DNA of 64,000 nt from Bradyrhizobium arachidis (GCF_024758505.1 NZ_CP077970.1:4588001-4652000); one strand, 5' to 3'. Counted from the stretch's first letter, positions 52,965 to 62,693 are shown. Translations and numbers: made by a program. Notes: generated by a model from the sequence alone, not told the origin.

Positions 52965-55732
52965 GCGAGCACTCCCTTGAGCAGGCTTGCGGTGACCGGC
53001 AGCGCGCGGAAGCGGTGGCCGGTGGCGTCAAAGATGGCGTTGATGAGGGCGGGCACGATCGGGATCATGACGACCTCCGCCATGCCCTTCGGCGCCTCGT
53101 CCGGCGTCAGCGGCTTCAGCATCTCGATTTGGAGATCGCGCAGGGGCAGGTCCGAGCCGCGCGCGACCAGATAGCGGCCAAGATTCCATTCGCCGTTGCC
53201 GGGGCCGCCCTCGAACGGCGGCAGGCTTTCCAAGAGCGCGTAGCCGACACCCATGGCAAAACCGCCATGCGACTGGCCCATCACGGCCTCAGGCACCAGC
53301 GCGGTGCCGCATTCGAACACGCTGTAGGCTTTTGCGATGCGCAGGGCGCCCGAGGCGCGCTCGATCTCGACGCGGACCAGCGTGCCGCACATCGAGGTGT
53401 AGGCGGTGCCGATGCGGTTGTTGTCAGTCGGCGGAAATTTGACGCTTGTTCGGTTGATCCGCTCGAACTTGCCGTTGCCCTTGCGGATCGCGAGCGCGTC
53501 GATCTCGGCGCGGTACTGTTCGCCGAACAGGGGGAAGCGGGCGCGCGACCAGGCCCAGCGCGAAAAGGAGTGCGCGACCGCGCCGGTGACGAAGCCGCGC
53601 GCATGCGCGGTCGCGGCCAGCACCGGCAGCGCGAGCGGTGCGAGGTTGTCCATCACGAGCTGGCCATTCTGCCAGCGCACGTTCGCCCATTGTTTTGTAC
53701 GGGGATCGGTCTTCGGGATATGCCAGAGCTCGAGCGCCGCGGGCCACAGGCCGAAGCGGAAAATGACGCGCGCGGCTTCCGATGCGGAATGCGTGCCGAC
53801 ATGGGCGCCGATGGAGGCTGATGTCGCCGAGCTGATCGAGGGCACCCAGCGCGGATTCCTCGCGGCGGCGTCCTGCGTCTTCTGGTCCATCGTGTAGGGA
53901 TCGCCCGACGTGACGAGCCCGAGGACATCGTAGCTGTCGACCCGCGCGACCGAGACTTCGTCGGCGATGGCGCCGAGATGGCCTGCGACGCGGTTGGCAA
54001 GCGCCGTCCCGATGCCGTTGCCCATCTCGACGTGGTCGCAAAAGATCGCGATCCTGCCGTCGGGGGTGAGCTCGACGCGGCCGAGCGAGCAGTCGGCGCC
54101 GGAGCCGTAGTCCTTTGTCACGCAGGCGACGCCGGTGCCGACCAGTCGATCGCCGGATGTTTGCTTGAGCTGCGCGCGCTGCTGCCAGATCGGGTGCTTT
54201 TCGAGCTTGTCGAGAATTTCGGGCGTACGCACCGAGACGATGTAGGGATTGCCGGTCATGGTCCGGCCGTTCTGCGTCAAGGCATTGCGCCGGCGGAAGT
54301 CGATCGGATCGAGCTTCAATTCGGCCGCCGCCTCGTCGATCAGCACCTCCAGAGCCGTCATGGTCTGGAGCGTGCCGTAGCCGCGCATGGACCCCGCGGT
54401 CACGCCGCGCGAATGCATCGCCACCGTGGTGACGTCGACCTTGGGAATATCGTAGATGCCGATCGCACCGGTCGCCGCGACGACGGCGACGTTGGCGGAG
54501 AAGTTGGCGAGGCCGCCGCCGTCGAGCACGTGATCGGCGGCAAAGGCCTTGATCCTGCCCGTGGCCCGATCGATGCCGATGCGCGAACGCATCTTGATCG
54601 GGTGGCGCTTGATGCCGCCCTGGAACTGCTGGTAGCGATCATGCGCCAGCCGCACCGGCTTGCCGGGAAAGCAGACCGCGGCCAGCGCGACATAGAGAAT
54701 GAACGGCGTGTGATCGCGGCCGCCAAAGCCGCCGCCGACATGGGCGAACTGTGCATTGATATGCGCCGGCTTGTAGGGCGCGCGGGCCTTGGCGAGCAAA
54801 TGCGCGAGCGACTCCGCCGCCTCATAGGGCGACTGCACGCCGAGGACCAGCTCGAGATTGCCGGCCTTGCCGTCGTACCAGGCGAGCCCGCTTTCCGGCT
54901 CGAGGAACATCGGGTCGACCGACTGCGTCTCGAACTCGCGATCGAGCACCAGCACGGACGCATTGTCCGCGGCAAGCTCGGCGCGGATCTGGTCGCCATG
55001 TTTCGCGGCCTTCGCGTAGTCCGGCGGCATCTCCTTGGCGAGCGGCGACCACACCGGCAGCGCCGCGTTCTGCACCTTCTTCGGCGAAACCCAGCCGGCC
55101 TGGATCGGCGAATAAACGTCCGGCTGCTCGGGCGAGGCGCCTGCGACGCGCGTAAAACGGTAGGCCCCGTAATCGGGCATGATGACCGGGCCGGTTTCCT
55201 CGCCAAATTTGACGAAGCTGCCGTCGCGCAAGGCGAGCCGCGCCTGGTCGAAGGCGTCGAACCGCTCGAAGATCAGAAGCGCGACCGGCTGGCCCAGATA
55301 GATCGGCGTCTTGCCGACCGGGCAGAACAGGTCGCCTTTGTAGAACTCGGGAACCTGCGTGCCGATGCGATCGAGATCGGCTGATGTGACGACCACTGAC
55401 GGCTTGAGCGCGCCGGAGAGGCGGGCGAGGTCCATGCCGGTGTAGACATGCGTGGCGTCATTGGCGCGTACGAGGATGGCGTGCGACGTGGTCGCGGGCC
55501 AGCCCGGCATGTCGTTGGCGCGGAAGTCGGAGGCGTAAAGTTTTGCGCCGGTGACCTTGGCGACGCCGTCGACGCGGCCGGCGCCTTTTGCCGCGGGATT
55601 GAAGTTGCCGCGTCCGGGCAGCGTCTCGTGCGTCGCGAACGGCGCTTCCTTCGCCAGAGCCAGGTGCGACAGGCTGACCGAGATGCCTCCCGCCGATAAC
55701 CACTTCACGAACTCGCGTCGCGAAGGCCCCAT
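52961..55732 (-). CDS. Molybdopterin large subunit of a xanthine dehydrogenase-family hydroxylase (IorB-like), Tat exported
   Basis: ATG 55732 is chosen because the protein then begins with the twin-arginine leader GPSRREFVKWLSAGGISVSLSHLALA; the length is 923 residues. The aldehyde oxidase/xanthine dehydrogenase domains contain ASDFRANDMPGWP, FGGRDHTPF and GSMRGYGTLQT (the Q/R/G signature), and the conserved EMGNGIGTALANRV. It is probably in the periplasm and hydroxylates an N-heterocycle or aldehyde with water. It forms an operon with the IorA-like and cytochrome subunits. The substrate is not evident. Confidence 0.9.
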   Translation of the reverse strand: MGPSRREFVKWLSAGGISVSLSHLALAKEAPFATHETLPGRGNFNPAAKGAGRVDGVAKVTGAKLYASDFRANDMPGWPATTSHAILVRANDATHVYTGMDLARLSGALKPSVVVTSADLDRIGTQVPEFYKGDLFCPVGKTPIYLGQPVALLIFERFDAFDQARLALRDGSFVKFGEETGPVIMPDYGAYRFTRVAGASPEQPDVYSPIQAGWVSPKKVQNAALPVWSPLAKEMPPDYAKAAKHGDQIRAELAADNASVLVLDREFETQSVDPMFLEPESGLAWYDGKAGNLELVLGVQSPYEAAESLAHLLAKARAPYKPAHINAQFAHVGGGFGGRDHTPFILYVALAAVCFPGKPVRLAHDRYQQFQGGIKRHPIKMRSRIGIDRATGRIKAFAADHVLDGGGLANFSANVAVVAATGAIGIYDIPKVDVTTVAMHSRGVTAGSMRGYGTLQTMTALEVLIDEAAAELKLDPIDFRRRNALTQNGRTMTGNPYIVSVRTPEILDKLEKHPIWQQRAQLKQTSGDRLVGTGVACVTKDYGSGADCSLGRVELTPDGRIAIFCDHVEMGNGIGTALANRVAGHLGAIADEVSVARVDSYDVLGLVTSGDPYTMDQKTQDAAARNPRWVPSISSATSASIGAHVGTHSASEAARVIFRFGLWPAALELWHIPKTDPRTKQWANVRWQNGQLVMDNLAPLALPVLAATAHARGFVTGAVAHSFSRWAWSRARFPLFGEQYRAEIDALAIRKGNGKFERINRTSVKFPPTDNNRIGTAYTSMCGTLVRVEIERASGALRIAKAYSVFECGTALVPEAVMGQSHGGFAMGVGYALLESLPPFEGGPGNGEWNLGRYLVARGSDLPLRDLQIEMLKPLTPDEAPKGMAEVVMIPIVPALINAIFDATGHRFRALPVTASLLKGVLA

Positions 55733-55873
55733 GATCTCATCCTTGTGCAAGGTCTTGAGGGGCACGGCGATGCTGACGGCATCGATGCCCGAGACGAACG
55801 CGCCACCGCCGTTGCGACGTCACGATTCGTCACGCCACGATAGAAGCGGGTGGGGCGTTACCATTCAGTGAAG

Positions 55874-55898
55874 ACGGCGGCGGTGATTCCGCCGCCGT
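55874..55898. terminator. GC-rich hairpin between genes
   Basis: ACGGCGGCGG and CCGCCGCCGT form a perfect 10-base stem with a TGATT loop. It lies between the hydroxylase operon's upstream side and the 3' end of the minus-strand gene at 55919. It may end that transcript, although no T-run follows. Confidence 0.5.
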
Positions 55899-55918
55899 GT
55901 GTCGCGATGTTTCGCTGA

Positions 55919-57010
55919 TTATTTGAGATCGGCGATCGTCGCGGGGCCCGGGCCCGGCGTGACCAGCGTCGGCCACTGCTTCGAGCCGAATGGAACCAGC
56001 GGCGGCAGGAACGGCGTCATGCCGCGCTTGGCCGTCTCCGCGATGATGGCGGCGCGCGCGTCGCCTCCCATCAACTCGTAGTCCATCAGGTGATAATTGC
56101 CGAAGAACAGCGAGCCGACCGAGCGATCGGCGATGATCCGGGTCAGCGACTCCAGCATGTCCGCCGGCGTCGTCGTGAAGGAGACGGTCTCGATCAGAAG
56201 AAGGCGGGTGTTGATGGCGTCGGGGCCGAAGAACTGCGCGAGCACGCTGAAGATCACGTTGTTCTGCCGCGCGACATAGATGGTGTTGCTGGCGGCATAG
56301 GTCTTTTCCCAGTCGGGACCGAGCTGCGTCTTCCAGTCGGCGAGCACGCCCATCCAGTGCGCGACCTGGATCTGCGCGGCCCAGGCGACGTTCTTGGCGA
56401 GGAACGGCGCCTGCTTCTTGCCGAACGCCTCCAGTTTCGCGAAGGGAATGGCGCCGGCGGCGAGGCATTCATCCATGAAGGCGAGATTGTTTTGCAGGAT
56501 GGTGCGGTTGTTGTCGCGCCAGTCGGCCTGCATCGGCGTTGCATCGAGGCTATCGAGCGCCGATTGCATGCGGGTGCGGAAGGCGAGCATCGGACCGCGC
56601 CACGACTTGTTGTCGGGATTGTCGACATAGGGGCCGACGACTTCGGCCAGCGCCATGGTGCTGTGACCGACCGATTTCAGGAGCTGATAGACGATCGGCA
56701 CCTGCGGCGCGTCGAGCGGCGGCTGGCCCGGGCGGTAGAGGATCAGGCGGCCGCCGGCGCCGGAGAACAGGCCGAGGATGACCGGGTGCTTGCTCAGGAT
56801 GTTCTTCTGGAACAGCTTTGCCGCGTCACCATACAGCTCGAACATCGCCGTGTTCAGCGCAAGCACGTCCTTGGTCGCGACCTCGCCGGGTGCGGCCGTG
56901 CTCTTGCCGGAGATCGGCGCCATGTAATCGGGCAGGTTTTGGGCGGTTGCGGCGGCGCCGCTGCCCAGCAGCAATGCGGCGGCGACGGCAAGGTGAAAGT
57001 GATGTTTCAT
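55919..57010 (-). CDS. Exported hypothetical protein
   Basis: ATG 57010 gives 363 residues with a signal peptide ending AAATAQ; ATG 57016 would leave the ribosome site too close. The mature protein is largely helical with motifs such as DYMAPISGKSTAAPGEVATKDVL, HPVILGLFSGAGGRLILYRPG and NYHLMDYELMGGDARA. I do not recognise the family. It is upstream of the molybdenum hydroxylase operon on the same strand and may be linked to it. Confidence 0.72.
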   Translation of the reverse strand: MKHHFHLAVAAALLLGSGAAATAQNLPDYMAPISGKSTAAPGEVATKDVLALNTAMFELYGDAAKLFQKNILSKHPVILGLFSGAGGRLILYRPGQPPLDAPQVPIVYQLLKSVGHSTMALAEVVGPYVDNPDNKSWRGPMLAFRTRMQSALDSLDATPMQADWRDNNRTILQNNLAFMDECLAAGAIPFAKLEAFGKKQAPFLAKNVAWAAQIQVAHWMGVLADWKTQLGPDWEKTYAASNTIYVARQNNVIFSVLAQFFGPDAINTRLLLIETVSFTTTPADMLESLTRIIADRSVGSLFFGNYHLMDYELMGGDARAAIIAETAKRGMTPFLPPLVPFGSKQWPTLVTPGPGPATIADLK

Positions 57011-57221
57011 CGGCATTTCCCCGGGGCTTTTTTTGAAGGCGTAACGTCGACACACGCCCGTTAAATTTCCGTCGGGCGCCTCAGCGCTTTTGGCGCAAAA
57101 TTGCTAAGGATTTGTCAGGAACGCCGGATCCCCCAGGGCAACACCGGGACCTTGCCGGGCTTCCCCTAGCCGCCCATATGGATTAAGAGGCGGCAACGCA
57201 AAATTCCCCCGAAAAGAACTC

Positions 57222-58844
57222 ATGATCCGCCTTGATAACGTCAGCAAGCAGGCTGGCCACCAGATCCTTTTTATTGAAGCCTCGGCGGCCCTGAACAAGG
57301 GCGAAAAAATCGGCCTCGTCGGCCCGAACGGCGCCGGCAAGACCACGCTGTTCCGGATGATCGCGGGCGAAGAGGTGCCCGACGAGGGGCAGGTCTCGAC
57401 CGATCGCGGCATCACCATCGGCTATTTCAGCCAGGATGTCGGCGAGATGGCCGGCCGCAGCGCCGTGGCCGAAGTCATGGACGGCGCGGGGCCCGTTAGC
57501 GAGGTGGCAGCGGAGCTGCGCGAGCTCGAGGCCGCGATGGCCGATCCTGACAAGGCCGACGAGATGGACGAGATCATCGCGCGCTACGGCGAGGTGCAGC
57601 ACCGCTTCGAGGAGCTCGACGGCTATGCGCTCGATGGCCGCGCGCGCGAGGCGCTCAACGGCCTCGGATTCAGCCAGGAAATGATGGAGGGCGACGTCGG
57701 TGCGCTCTCCGGCGGCTGGAAGATGCGCGTAGCGCTCGCCCGCATCCTCCTGATGCGTCCGGACGTCATGCTGCTCGACGAGCCGAGCAACCATCTCGAC
57801 CTCGAAAGCCTGATCTGGCTGGAAAAATTTCTGCACGATTACGAAGGCACGCTGCTGATGACCTCGCACGACCGCGAGTTCATCAACCGCGTGATCTCCA
57901 AGGTGATCGAGATCGATAGCGGCTCGCTCACGACCTACACCGGCGATTACGAGTTCTACGAGCAGCAGCGTGCCCAGAATGAGAAGCAGCAGCAGGCGCA
58001 GTTCGAGCGCCAGCAGGCGATGCTTGCCAAGGAGATCAAGTTCATCGAGCGTTTCAAGGCGCGCGCTTCGCACGCAGCCCAGGTGCAGAGCCGGGTGAAA
58101 AAGCTCGACAAGATCGAGCGCGTCGAGCCGCCGCGGCGCCGCCAGAGCGTCGCGTTCGACTTTCCGCCGGCCCCGCGCTCCGGCGAGGACGTCGTGGCCT
58201 TGAAGAAGGTCTTCAAGGGCTATGGAGCCAAGCGCATTTATGACGGGCTCGATTTCATGATCCGCCGGCGCGAGCGCTGGTGCGTGATGGGCGTCAACGG
58301 CGCCGGCAAGTCGACGCTGCTCAAGCTGGTGGCGGGCGCGAGCGAGCCGGACGAGGGCACGGTGGCACTCGGCGGCAGCGTCAAGATGGGCTATTTCGCC
58401 CAGCACGCGATGGATCTGCTCGACGGCGAGCAGACAGTGTTTGAGTCGCTCGAATACGCGTTTCCGACCGCGGGGCAGGGAAGCCTGCGCGCGCTTGCCG
58501 GCTGCTTCGGTTTCTCCGGTGACGACGTCGAAAAGCGCTGCCGCGTGCTCTCGGGCGGCGAGAAGGCGCGCCTGGTGATGGCAAAAATGCTGTTCGATCC
58601 GCCAAACTTTCTGGTGCTGGACGAGCCGACCAACCATCTCGATCTCGCCACCAAGGAAATGCTGATCACGGCGCTGTCGGATTTCGAAGGCACCATGCTG
58701 TTCGTCTCGCACGACCGGCACTTTTTGGCGACGCTCTCCAACCGCGTGCTGGAGCTGACGCCTGAGGGCATCCACCAATATGGCGGCGGCTACACCGAAT
58801 ACGTCGCCCGCACCGGCCAGGAAGCGCCGGGATTGCGGTCTTAG
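57222..58844 (+). CDS. ABC-F family ATPase
   Basis: The 540-residue protein has two ATP-binding cassettes and no membrane part. Walker A sites are GLVGPNGAGKTTL (about 32-44) and MGVNGAGKST; the signatures are LSGGWKMRVALARIL and LSGGEKARLVMAKML. The linker between them (FYEQQRAQNEKQQQAQ onward) is the charged P-site tRNA-interaction motif. ABC-F proteins act on ribosomes in translation control or antibiotic protection. The exact subfamily was not settled. ATG 57222 begins MIRLDNVSKQAG. Confidence 0.93.
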   Translation: MIRLDNVSKQAGHQILFIEASAALNKGEKIGLVGPNGAGKTTLFRMIAGEEVPDEGQVSTDRGITIGYFSQDVGEMAGRSAVAEVMDGAGPVSEVAAELRELEAAMADPDKADEMDEIIARYGEVQHRFEELDGYALDGRAREALNGLGFSQEMMEGDVGALSGGWKMRVALARILLMRPDVMLLDEPSNHLDLESLIWLEKFLHDYEGTLLMTSHDREFINRVISKVIEIDSGSLTTYTGDYEFYEQQRAQNEKQQQAQFERQQAMLAKEIKFIERFKARASHAAQVQSRVKKLDKIERVEPPRRRQSVAFDFPPAPRSGEDVVALKKVFKGYGAKRIYDGLDFMIRRRERWCVMGVNGAGKSTLLKLVAGASEPDEGTVALGGSVKMGYFAQHAMDLLDGEQTVFESLEYAFPTAGQGSLRALAGCFGFSGDDVEKRCRVLSGGEKARLVMAKMLFDPPNFLVLDEPTNHLDLATKEMLITALSDFEGTMLFVSHDRHFLATLSNRVLELTPEGIHQYGGGYTEYVARTGQEAPGLRS

Positions 58845-58865
58845 GAAAGGGCAGGCTAGCGTGAC

Positions 58866-59138
58866 CTAGTAGGCGCGGCCTTGTCGCCTATGGACGTGCC
58901 CTGGCGAGGCTTGATTTGGCTGCGGCGAATATGGGTTGGCGGAGCACGTGGCTGAGAGTCCCGACGCCGTCGCCCTGCACTGTTCCAGGGAAGTATAGCT
59001 GCAGTCAATGTAAGTGCCGCCGCTCTGTCCCCACCGCTGGAGGCAAAACGGATTTTGGGAATCGTATCGTTGAGCCGCGGCCGGGGCGACGGCCAGGATC
59101 GTCGTGAACGCCAGGACCATCCAGCGAAGCATGCGCAT
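58866..59138 (-). CDS. Small exported DUF3551-like protein
   Basis: ATG 59138 (or 59132) follows GAGG and gives 90 residues. A signal peptide ending AVAPAAAQ precedes a mature domain with PFCLQRWGQSGGTYIDCSYTSLEQCRATASG. The four cysteines (C, C, C, C) and the WG.. GG pattern match DUF3551, a family common in Bradyrhizobium. The role is unknown. It converges with the ABC-F gene. Confidence 0.75.
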   Translation of the reverse strand: MRMLRWMVLAFTTILAVAPAAAQRYDSQNPFCLQRWGQSGGTYIDCSYTSLEQCRATASGLSATCSANPYSPQPNQASPGHVHRRQGRAY

Positions 59139-59414
59139 CGCAACCTCGTTCCAACCGGCGCCATAGAACAGGACCCCGCCGACCCGCGCAAGGTGCACTT
59201 GGCCGCGCTCAAGAAGAAGTGCGTGGTCGACGAGCGTGGACGATCTTCGATCGTCAGGGCGAATAAGGATCCGCCAGGGGCAATGTGCGTCGATAGCGAA
59301 CGACGTGACGACCGAGGATGCGCTGCCGTTTGAGATGCCATGCGGTGCCGTGCCTTGACGCGTTGATACCTCCCGCTACGCTCGCCTCGCTTTTTGGAAT
59401 GCGGGAGTGTCGAG

Positions 59415-60905
59415 ATGGGCGGCTTGGTGATCGCGGGTGGCCGGGTGGTGGATCCGGCGAGCGGGATGGATGCGGTCGGCGACGTCGCGGTCATGGATGG
59501 CAAGATCGCCGCCGTCGGCACCTCGCTTTGCGGGGCCGAAAGGACCATCGACGCGACCGGGCTGGTCGTGGCGCCCGGCTTCATCGATCTGCACGCGCAT
59601 GGCCAGTCGCTGCCGGCCGACCGCATGCAGGCATTCGACGGCGTGACCACGACGCTCGATCTCGAGGCCGGCGTGCTGCCGGTCGCCGCCTGGTATCGCA
59701 AGCAGGCAAGCAAGGGACGCGTGCTCAACTACGGCGCGGCAGCCAACTGGGCCTTCGCGCGCATCGGCGCGATGACGGGCTCGAACTCCGAGAGCTCGCT
59801 GGAGGCGTTTGGCAACGCCATGCGCGACCGGCGCTGGATCGAGAACGTCGCGAGCGAGACCGAGGTTGCCGGCATCCTCGATCGTCTCGCCGGCGGGCTC
59901 AACGAGGGCGGCATCGGCATCGGCATCCTCAACGCCTATGCGCCGGGCGCGGGCGTGCAGGAGCTCACCGCGGTGTGCCAATTGGCGGCCAAGCACGACG
60001 TGCCGACCTTCACCCATGTCGCCTTCATGTCCCGCATCGATCCCGAAAGCGCGGCGGAGGCCTATATCCGCCTGATCGGCTATGCCGGCGCCACTGGCGC
60101 GCATATGCACATCTGCCACTTCAACTCGTCCAGCAAGACCGACATCGAGCGCTGTGTCGCGCTGGTGGCCAAGGCACAGGCGCAGGGGCTTCCGATCACG
60201 GTCGAATCCTATCCCTACGGCACCGGTTCGACCGTGCTCGCGGCGGCGTTCTTCAGCGACCCCGAATTCGAGGCGCGCAACGGCACCGGCTACGAGTCCG
60301 TACAGCGCGTTACCGACGGAAAGCGTTTTCGCGATCGCGAGGAGCTGCTGGCAGCGCAGGCGGCCGAGCCCTCCACACTGGTGCTCTGGCACGTCCTCGA
60401 TATCGAGAACAACGCGCATCATCGCGATCTCCTCGACATGGCCGTGCTCTATCCCGGCGGTGCGATCGCGTCCGACGCGATGCCCTGGACGCTGTCCGAC
60501 GGCAAACCCTATACCGGCGATGCCTGGCCGCTGCCGAAGGACGCCACGTCACATCCGCGCTCGGCCGGTTGCTTCACACGCTTCATTCGCGAGTGGGTGC
60601 GCGAGCGCCGAAAAGTGTCGCTGCTGGAGGGCATCCGCAAATGCTCGCTGATCCCGGCGCAGATTCTCGAGCACTCTACGCCGGCAATGCGCGCCAAGGG
60701 ACGGCTTGCGGCCGGCGCGGATGCCGACATCGTGGTGTTCGACTACAATACGCTGACCGACCGTGCCGAGTTCTCGGCGATGAACCGCCCGTCGGAGGGC
60801 GTGCGTCATCTCGTGGTGAGCGGCCATCCGCTGATCGCCGACGGTGTGCTGGATCTCGCGGCACGGCCTGGCCAACCGGTGCGCCGGCCCGTCGCGGAGG
60901 TCTGA
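59415..60905 (+). CDS. Metal-dependent amidohydrolase (D-aminoacylase/dihydroorotase-like)
   Basis: ATG 59415 gives 496 residues. The N-terminal beta-sandwich is LVIAGGRVVDPASGMDAVGDVAVMDGKIAAVG, followed by the metal-binding FIDLHAHGQ, and histidines appear in FTHVAFMS and HICHFNSS. The late APGIDLV-type segment and ASDAMPWTLSD (with the catalytic Asp) are also present. This resembles D-aminoacylases and N-acyl-D-amino-acid deacylases. The substrate is not certain. It is followed after 3 bases by a CobW GTPase, so both are translated together. Confidence 0.86.
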   Translation: MGGLVIAGGRVVDPASGMDAVGDVAVMDGKIAAVGTSLCGAERTIDATGLVVAPGFIDLHAHGQSLPADRMQAFDGVTTTLDLEAGVLPVAAWYRKQASKGRVLNYGAAANWAFARIGAMTGSNSESSLEAFGNAMRDRRWIENVASETEVAGILDRLAGGLNEGGIGIGILNAYAPGAGVQELTAVCQLAAKHDVPTFTHVAFMSRIDPESAAEAYIRLIGYAGATGAHMHICHFNSSSKTDIERCVALVAKAQAQGLPITVESYPYGTGSTVLAAAFFSDPEFEARNGTGYESVQRVTDGKRFRDREELLAAQAAEPSTLVLWHVLDIENNAHHRDLLDMAVLYPGGAIASDAMPWTLSDGKPYTGDAWPLPKDATSHPRSAGCFTRFIREWVRERRKVSLLEGIRKCSLIPAQILEHSTPAMRAKGRLAAGADADIVVFDYNTLTDRAEFSAMNRPSEGVRHLVVSGHPLIADGVLDLAARPGQPVRRPVAEV

Positions 60906-60908
60906 GGC

Positions 60909-61832
60909 GTGGCCGTCCCGGTTCTGCTCGTGGCGGGCTTCCTCGGGGCGGGAAAGACCACGGTCGTGAACCACCTCTTGAAGCATGCCGAGGGCCGGCG
61001 GATCGCCGCCGTCGTCAATGATTTTGGCGCTATTAACATCGACGCCGAGCTGATCGCTGATGCCGCCGACGGCGTGGTGAGCCTTGCCAATGGCTGCATC
61101 TGCTGCACGCTGGAAGGCGATCTCTTGCGCACGCTTGCCGTTCTCCTGCAGCGCGAGCCACGGCCGGAGTTCATCGTCATCGAAACCAGTGGCGTCGCCG
61201 ATCCCGCCGACATCGTGCGCAATCTGATGGACCCCGTGATCTTTCGCGAGGCGCCGCTGGAAACGGTGCTGTGCGTGGTGGACGCGTCGATGCCGGTGGC
61301 AAAGCTCGACGACGCGCTTCTGCGCTCACAGGTGCGCGCGGCCGATGTGGTTGCGCTGAGCAAGGTCGATCTGGCTGACGCCGCCGGTTCCGCGCAAATC
61401 CGCGATGCCGTGCGTGCGCTGCGTCCTGCGGCAGTGGTGGTCGATGCCATCCAAGGGCAGGTGCCGGCGGCGCTGCTTTTTTCGCCTGATGTCGATCGCG
61501 TTTCAGTGCCGCGCGAGGTCGGGCCGCGCCGGCCGGCGGTCGAGCGGTTCGAGACGCTGAGCTGGACTTCGGACAAGCCGGTGTCCTTGCCGCGACTGCA
61601 GGCGGCGATCGGCCGCCTCGCGCCAAAGCTGGCGCGGGCGAAGGGGGTGTTCGAAGCGGTCGAGCAGCCCGGGCGGTCGATGGTGTTTCAGCTCGCCGGC
61701 GGGCGGGCGACGCTGGCCGCGGGCGGGCCGAGGGCCGAAGGATTGCCGCGCACGCGGATAGTCTTCATCGCCGAACTCGGCGTGCTCTCGCGCGAGGCGA
61801 TTGAAACGGCGATGCAAGGATGCGTCGTATAG
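60909..61832 (+). CDS. CobW/COG0523-family GTPase
   Basis: GTG 60909 starts 3 bases after the amidohydrolase stop and gives 307 residues. It has Walker A GFLGAGKTT at 10-18, the metal-binding CxCC in NGCICCTLEG (Cys63, 65, 66), and switch region ETSGVADP. The C-terminal CobW domain is shorter than usual and ends AMQGCVV. COG0523 GTPases act as metal chaperones for zinc or cobalt enzymes. The tight coupling suggests that it supplies metal to the neighbouring amidohydrolase. Confidence 0.9.
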   Translation: MAVPVLLVAGFLGAGKTTVVNHLLKHAEGRRIAAVVNDFGAINIDAELIADAADGVVSLANGCICCTLEGDLLRTLAVLLQREPRPEFIVIETSGVADPADIVRNLMDPVIFREAPLETVLCVVDASMPVAKLDDALLRSQVRAADVVALSKVDLADAAGSAQIRDAVRALRPAAVVVDAIQGQVPAALLFSPDVDRVSVPREVGPRRPAVERFETLSWTSDKPVSLPRLQAAIGRLAPKLARAKGVFEAVEQPGRSMVFQLAGGRATLAAGGPRAEGLPRTRIVFIAELGVLSREAIETAMQGCVV

Positions 61833-61862
61833 GGCCGATGTCAACACAATCGCCGTGGCGAG

Positions 61863-62357
61863 TTACGGCTTAAGCCGGGCCATGATGATTTCGTCGTGAT
61901 GGATATCGCCGATCAGGATCGCTCGCCGCTTGATGCCTTCCTCCACAAATCCCGCCTTGCGATAAAGGGCGATCGCAGCCGCGTTCGTTGCGAATACGCC
62001 GAGCTCGATGCGCTGAAACCCGAACGCATCTGCCGCTTCAATTGCGTGCCGCAGCAGTCCTTCGCCAAGGCCCTTGCCTCTATATTCCGGGATGAGGCCC
62101 ATGAAGAGATCGCCGACATGCGCGGACACGGCCCGGCTCGCAGGGGGCACATTGCACCATCCGACGACCAGATCGTCCGTGACAGCGACGATCTGCGGAT
62201 AGCCGTGCTCGACATTGCGTTTGACGAAGGCACGCACCTGTTCGATGGGCGGCGCCTCCAGCAGAGCAAGGTAGCTGCGTTCGCGGGCAACGCGGTCGAT
62301 CGCCGCGCGAAAGGCGTCGGTATCTTCGGTCCGGATCTGGCGAAATTCGATAACCAC
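61863..62357 (-). CDS. GNAT-family N-acetyltransferase
   Basis: GTG 62357 follows GGAG and gives 164 residues. The acetyl-CoA motif is visible as LIPEYRGKGLGEGLLRHAIEAA, with GVFATNAAAIALYRKAGFVEEG at the C-terminal side. The layout is that of RimJ/PhnO-like acetyltransferases. The acceptor is not known. It converges with the CobW gene. Confidence 0.85.
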   Translation of the reverse strand: MVIEFRQIRTEDTDAFRAAIDRVARERSYLALLEAPPIEQVRAFVKRNVEHGYPQIVAVTDDLVVGWCNVPPASRAVSAHVGDLFMGLIPEYRGKGLGEGLLRHAIEAADAFGFQRIELGVFATNAAAIALYRKAGFVEEGIKRRAILIGDIHHDEIIMARLKP

Positions 62358-62495
62358 GGATCGATCTCCCGCTTCGACAAGAATAAGCCCGCTGAAAGCG
62401 GATCTTCCGCTCAGGTCAATCCTGCGGCGCCCGCAATGCTTTCTACTGGAAGCCGACCCGAGGAGAGGGCCGACAAATATTCCGGTCAAGCGCCC

Positions 62496-62636
62496 CTATC
62501 GCGCGGCGGGAAGCGGCCGCCACGAGAGGTCGTCGGACCATAGGTAGATCGCAATTGCCGCAAGGCACAGAGCAATGCCGATCCAGAAGATCGGCGAATG
62601 ATGGATCGGCCGTCGATCACGCGCAGTTGGCTTCAT
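62496..62636 (-). CDS. Small single-span membrane protein
   Basis: ATG 62636 starts a 46-residue protein beginning MKPTARDRRPIHHSPIFW and carrying one hydrophobic span (WIGIALCLAAIAIYLW) before DDLSWRPLPAAR. The span and the flanking residues look like a conserved small protein found in Bradyrhizobium genomes. It stands between the GNAT gene and the PsiF-like gene on the same strand. Confidence 0.65.
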   Translation of the reverse strand: MKPTARDRRPIHHSPIFWIGIALCLAAIAIYLWSDDLSWRPLPAAR

Positions 62637-62693
62637 TCGATCACCTCATCGGCGCGGGCCAAGTCTGCAGATTGAGAGCCGTGAATTGGCAAA

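Noticed and set aside
53978..55384. A 468-codon plus-strand open frame opposite the molybdenum hydroxylase large subunit
   Set aside because: It lies wholly antisense to a gene with clear domains, is Arg/Ala/Gly-biased and has no recognisable motif. It is a shadow of high GC content.
57183..58778. A 531-codon minus-strand open frame opposite the ABC-F gene
   Set aside because: Antisense to a gene with both ABC signatures; its composition is typical of GC-rich shadow frames.
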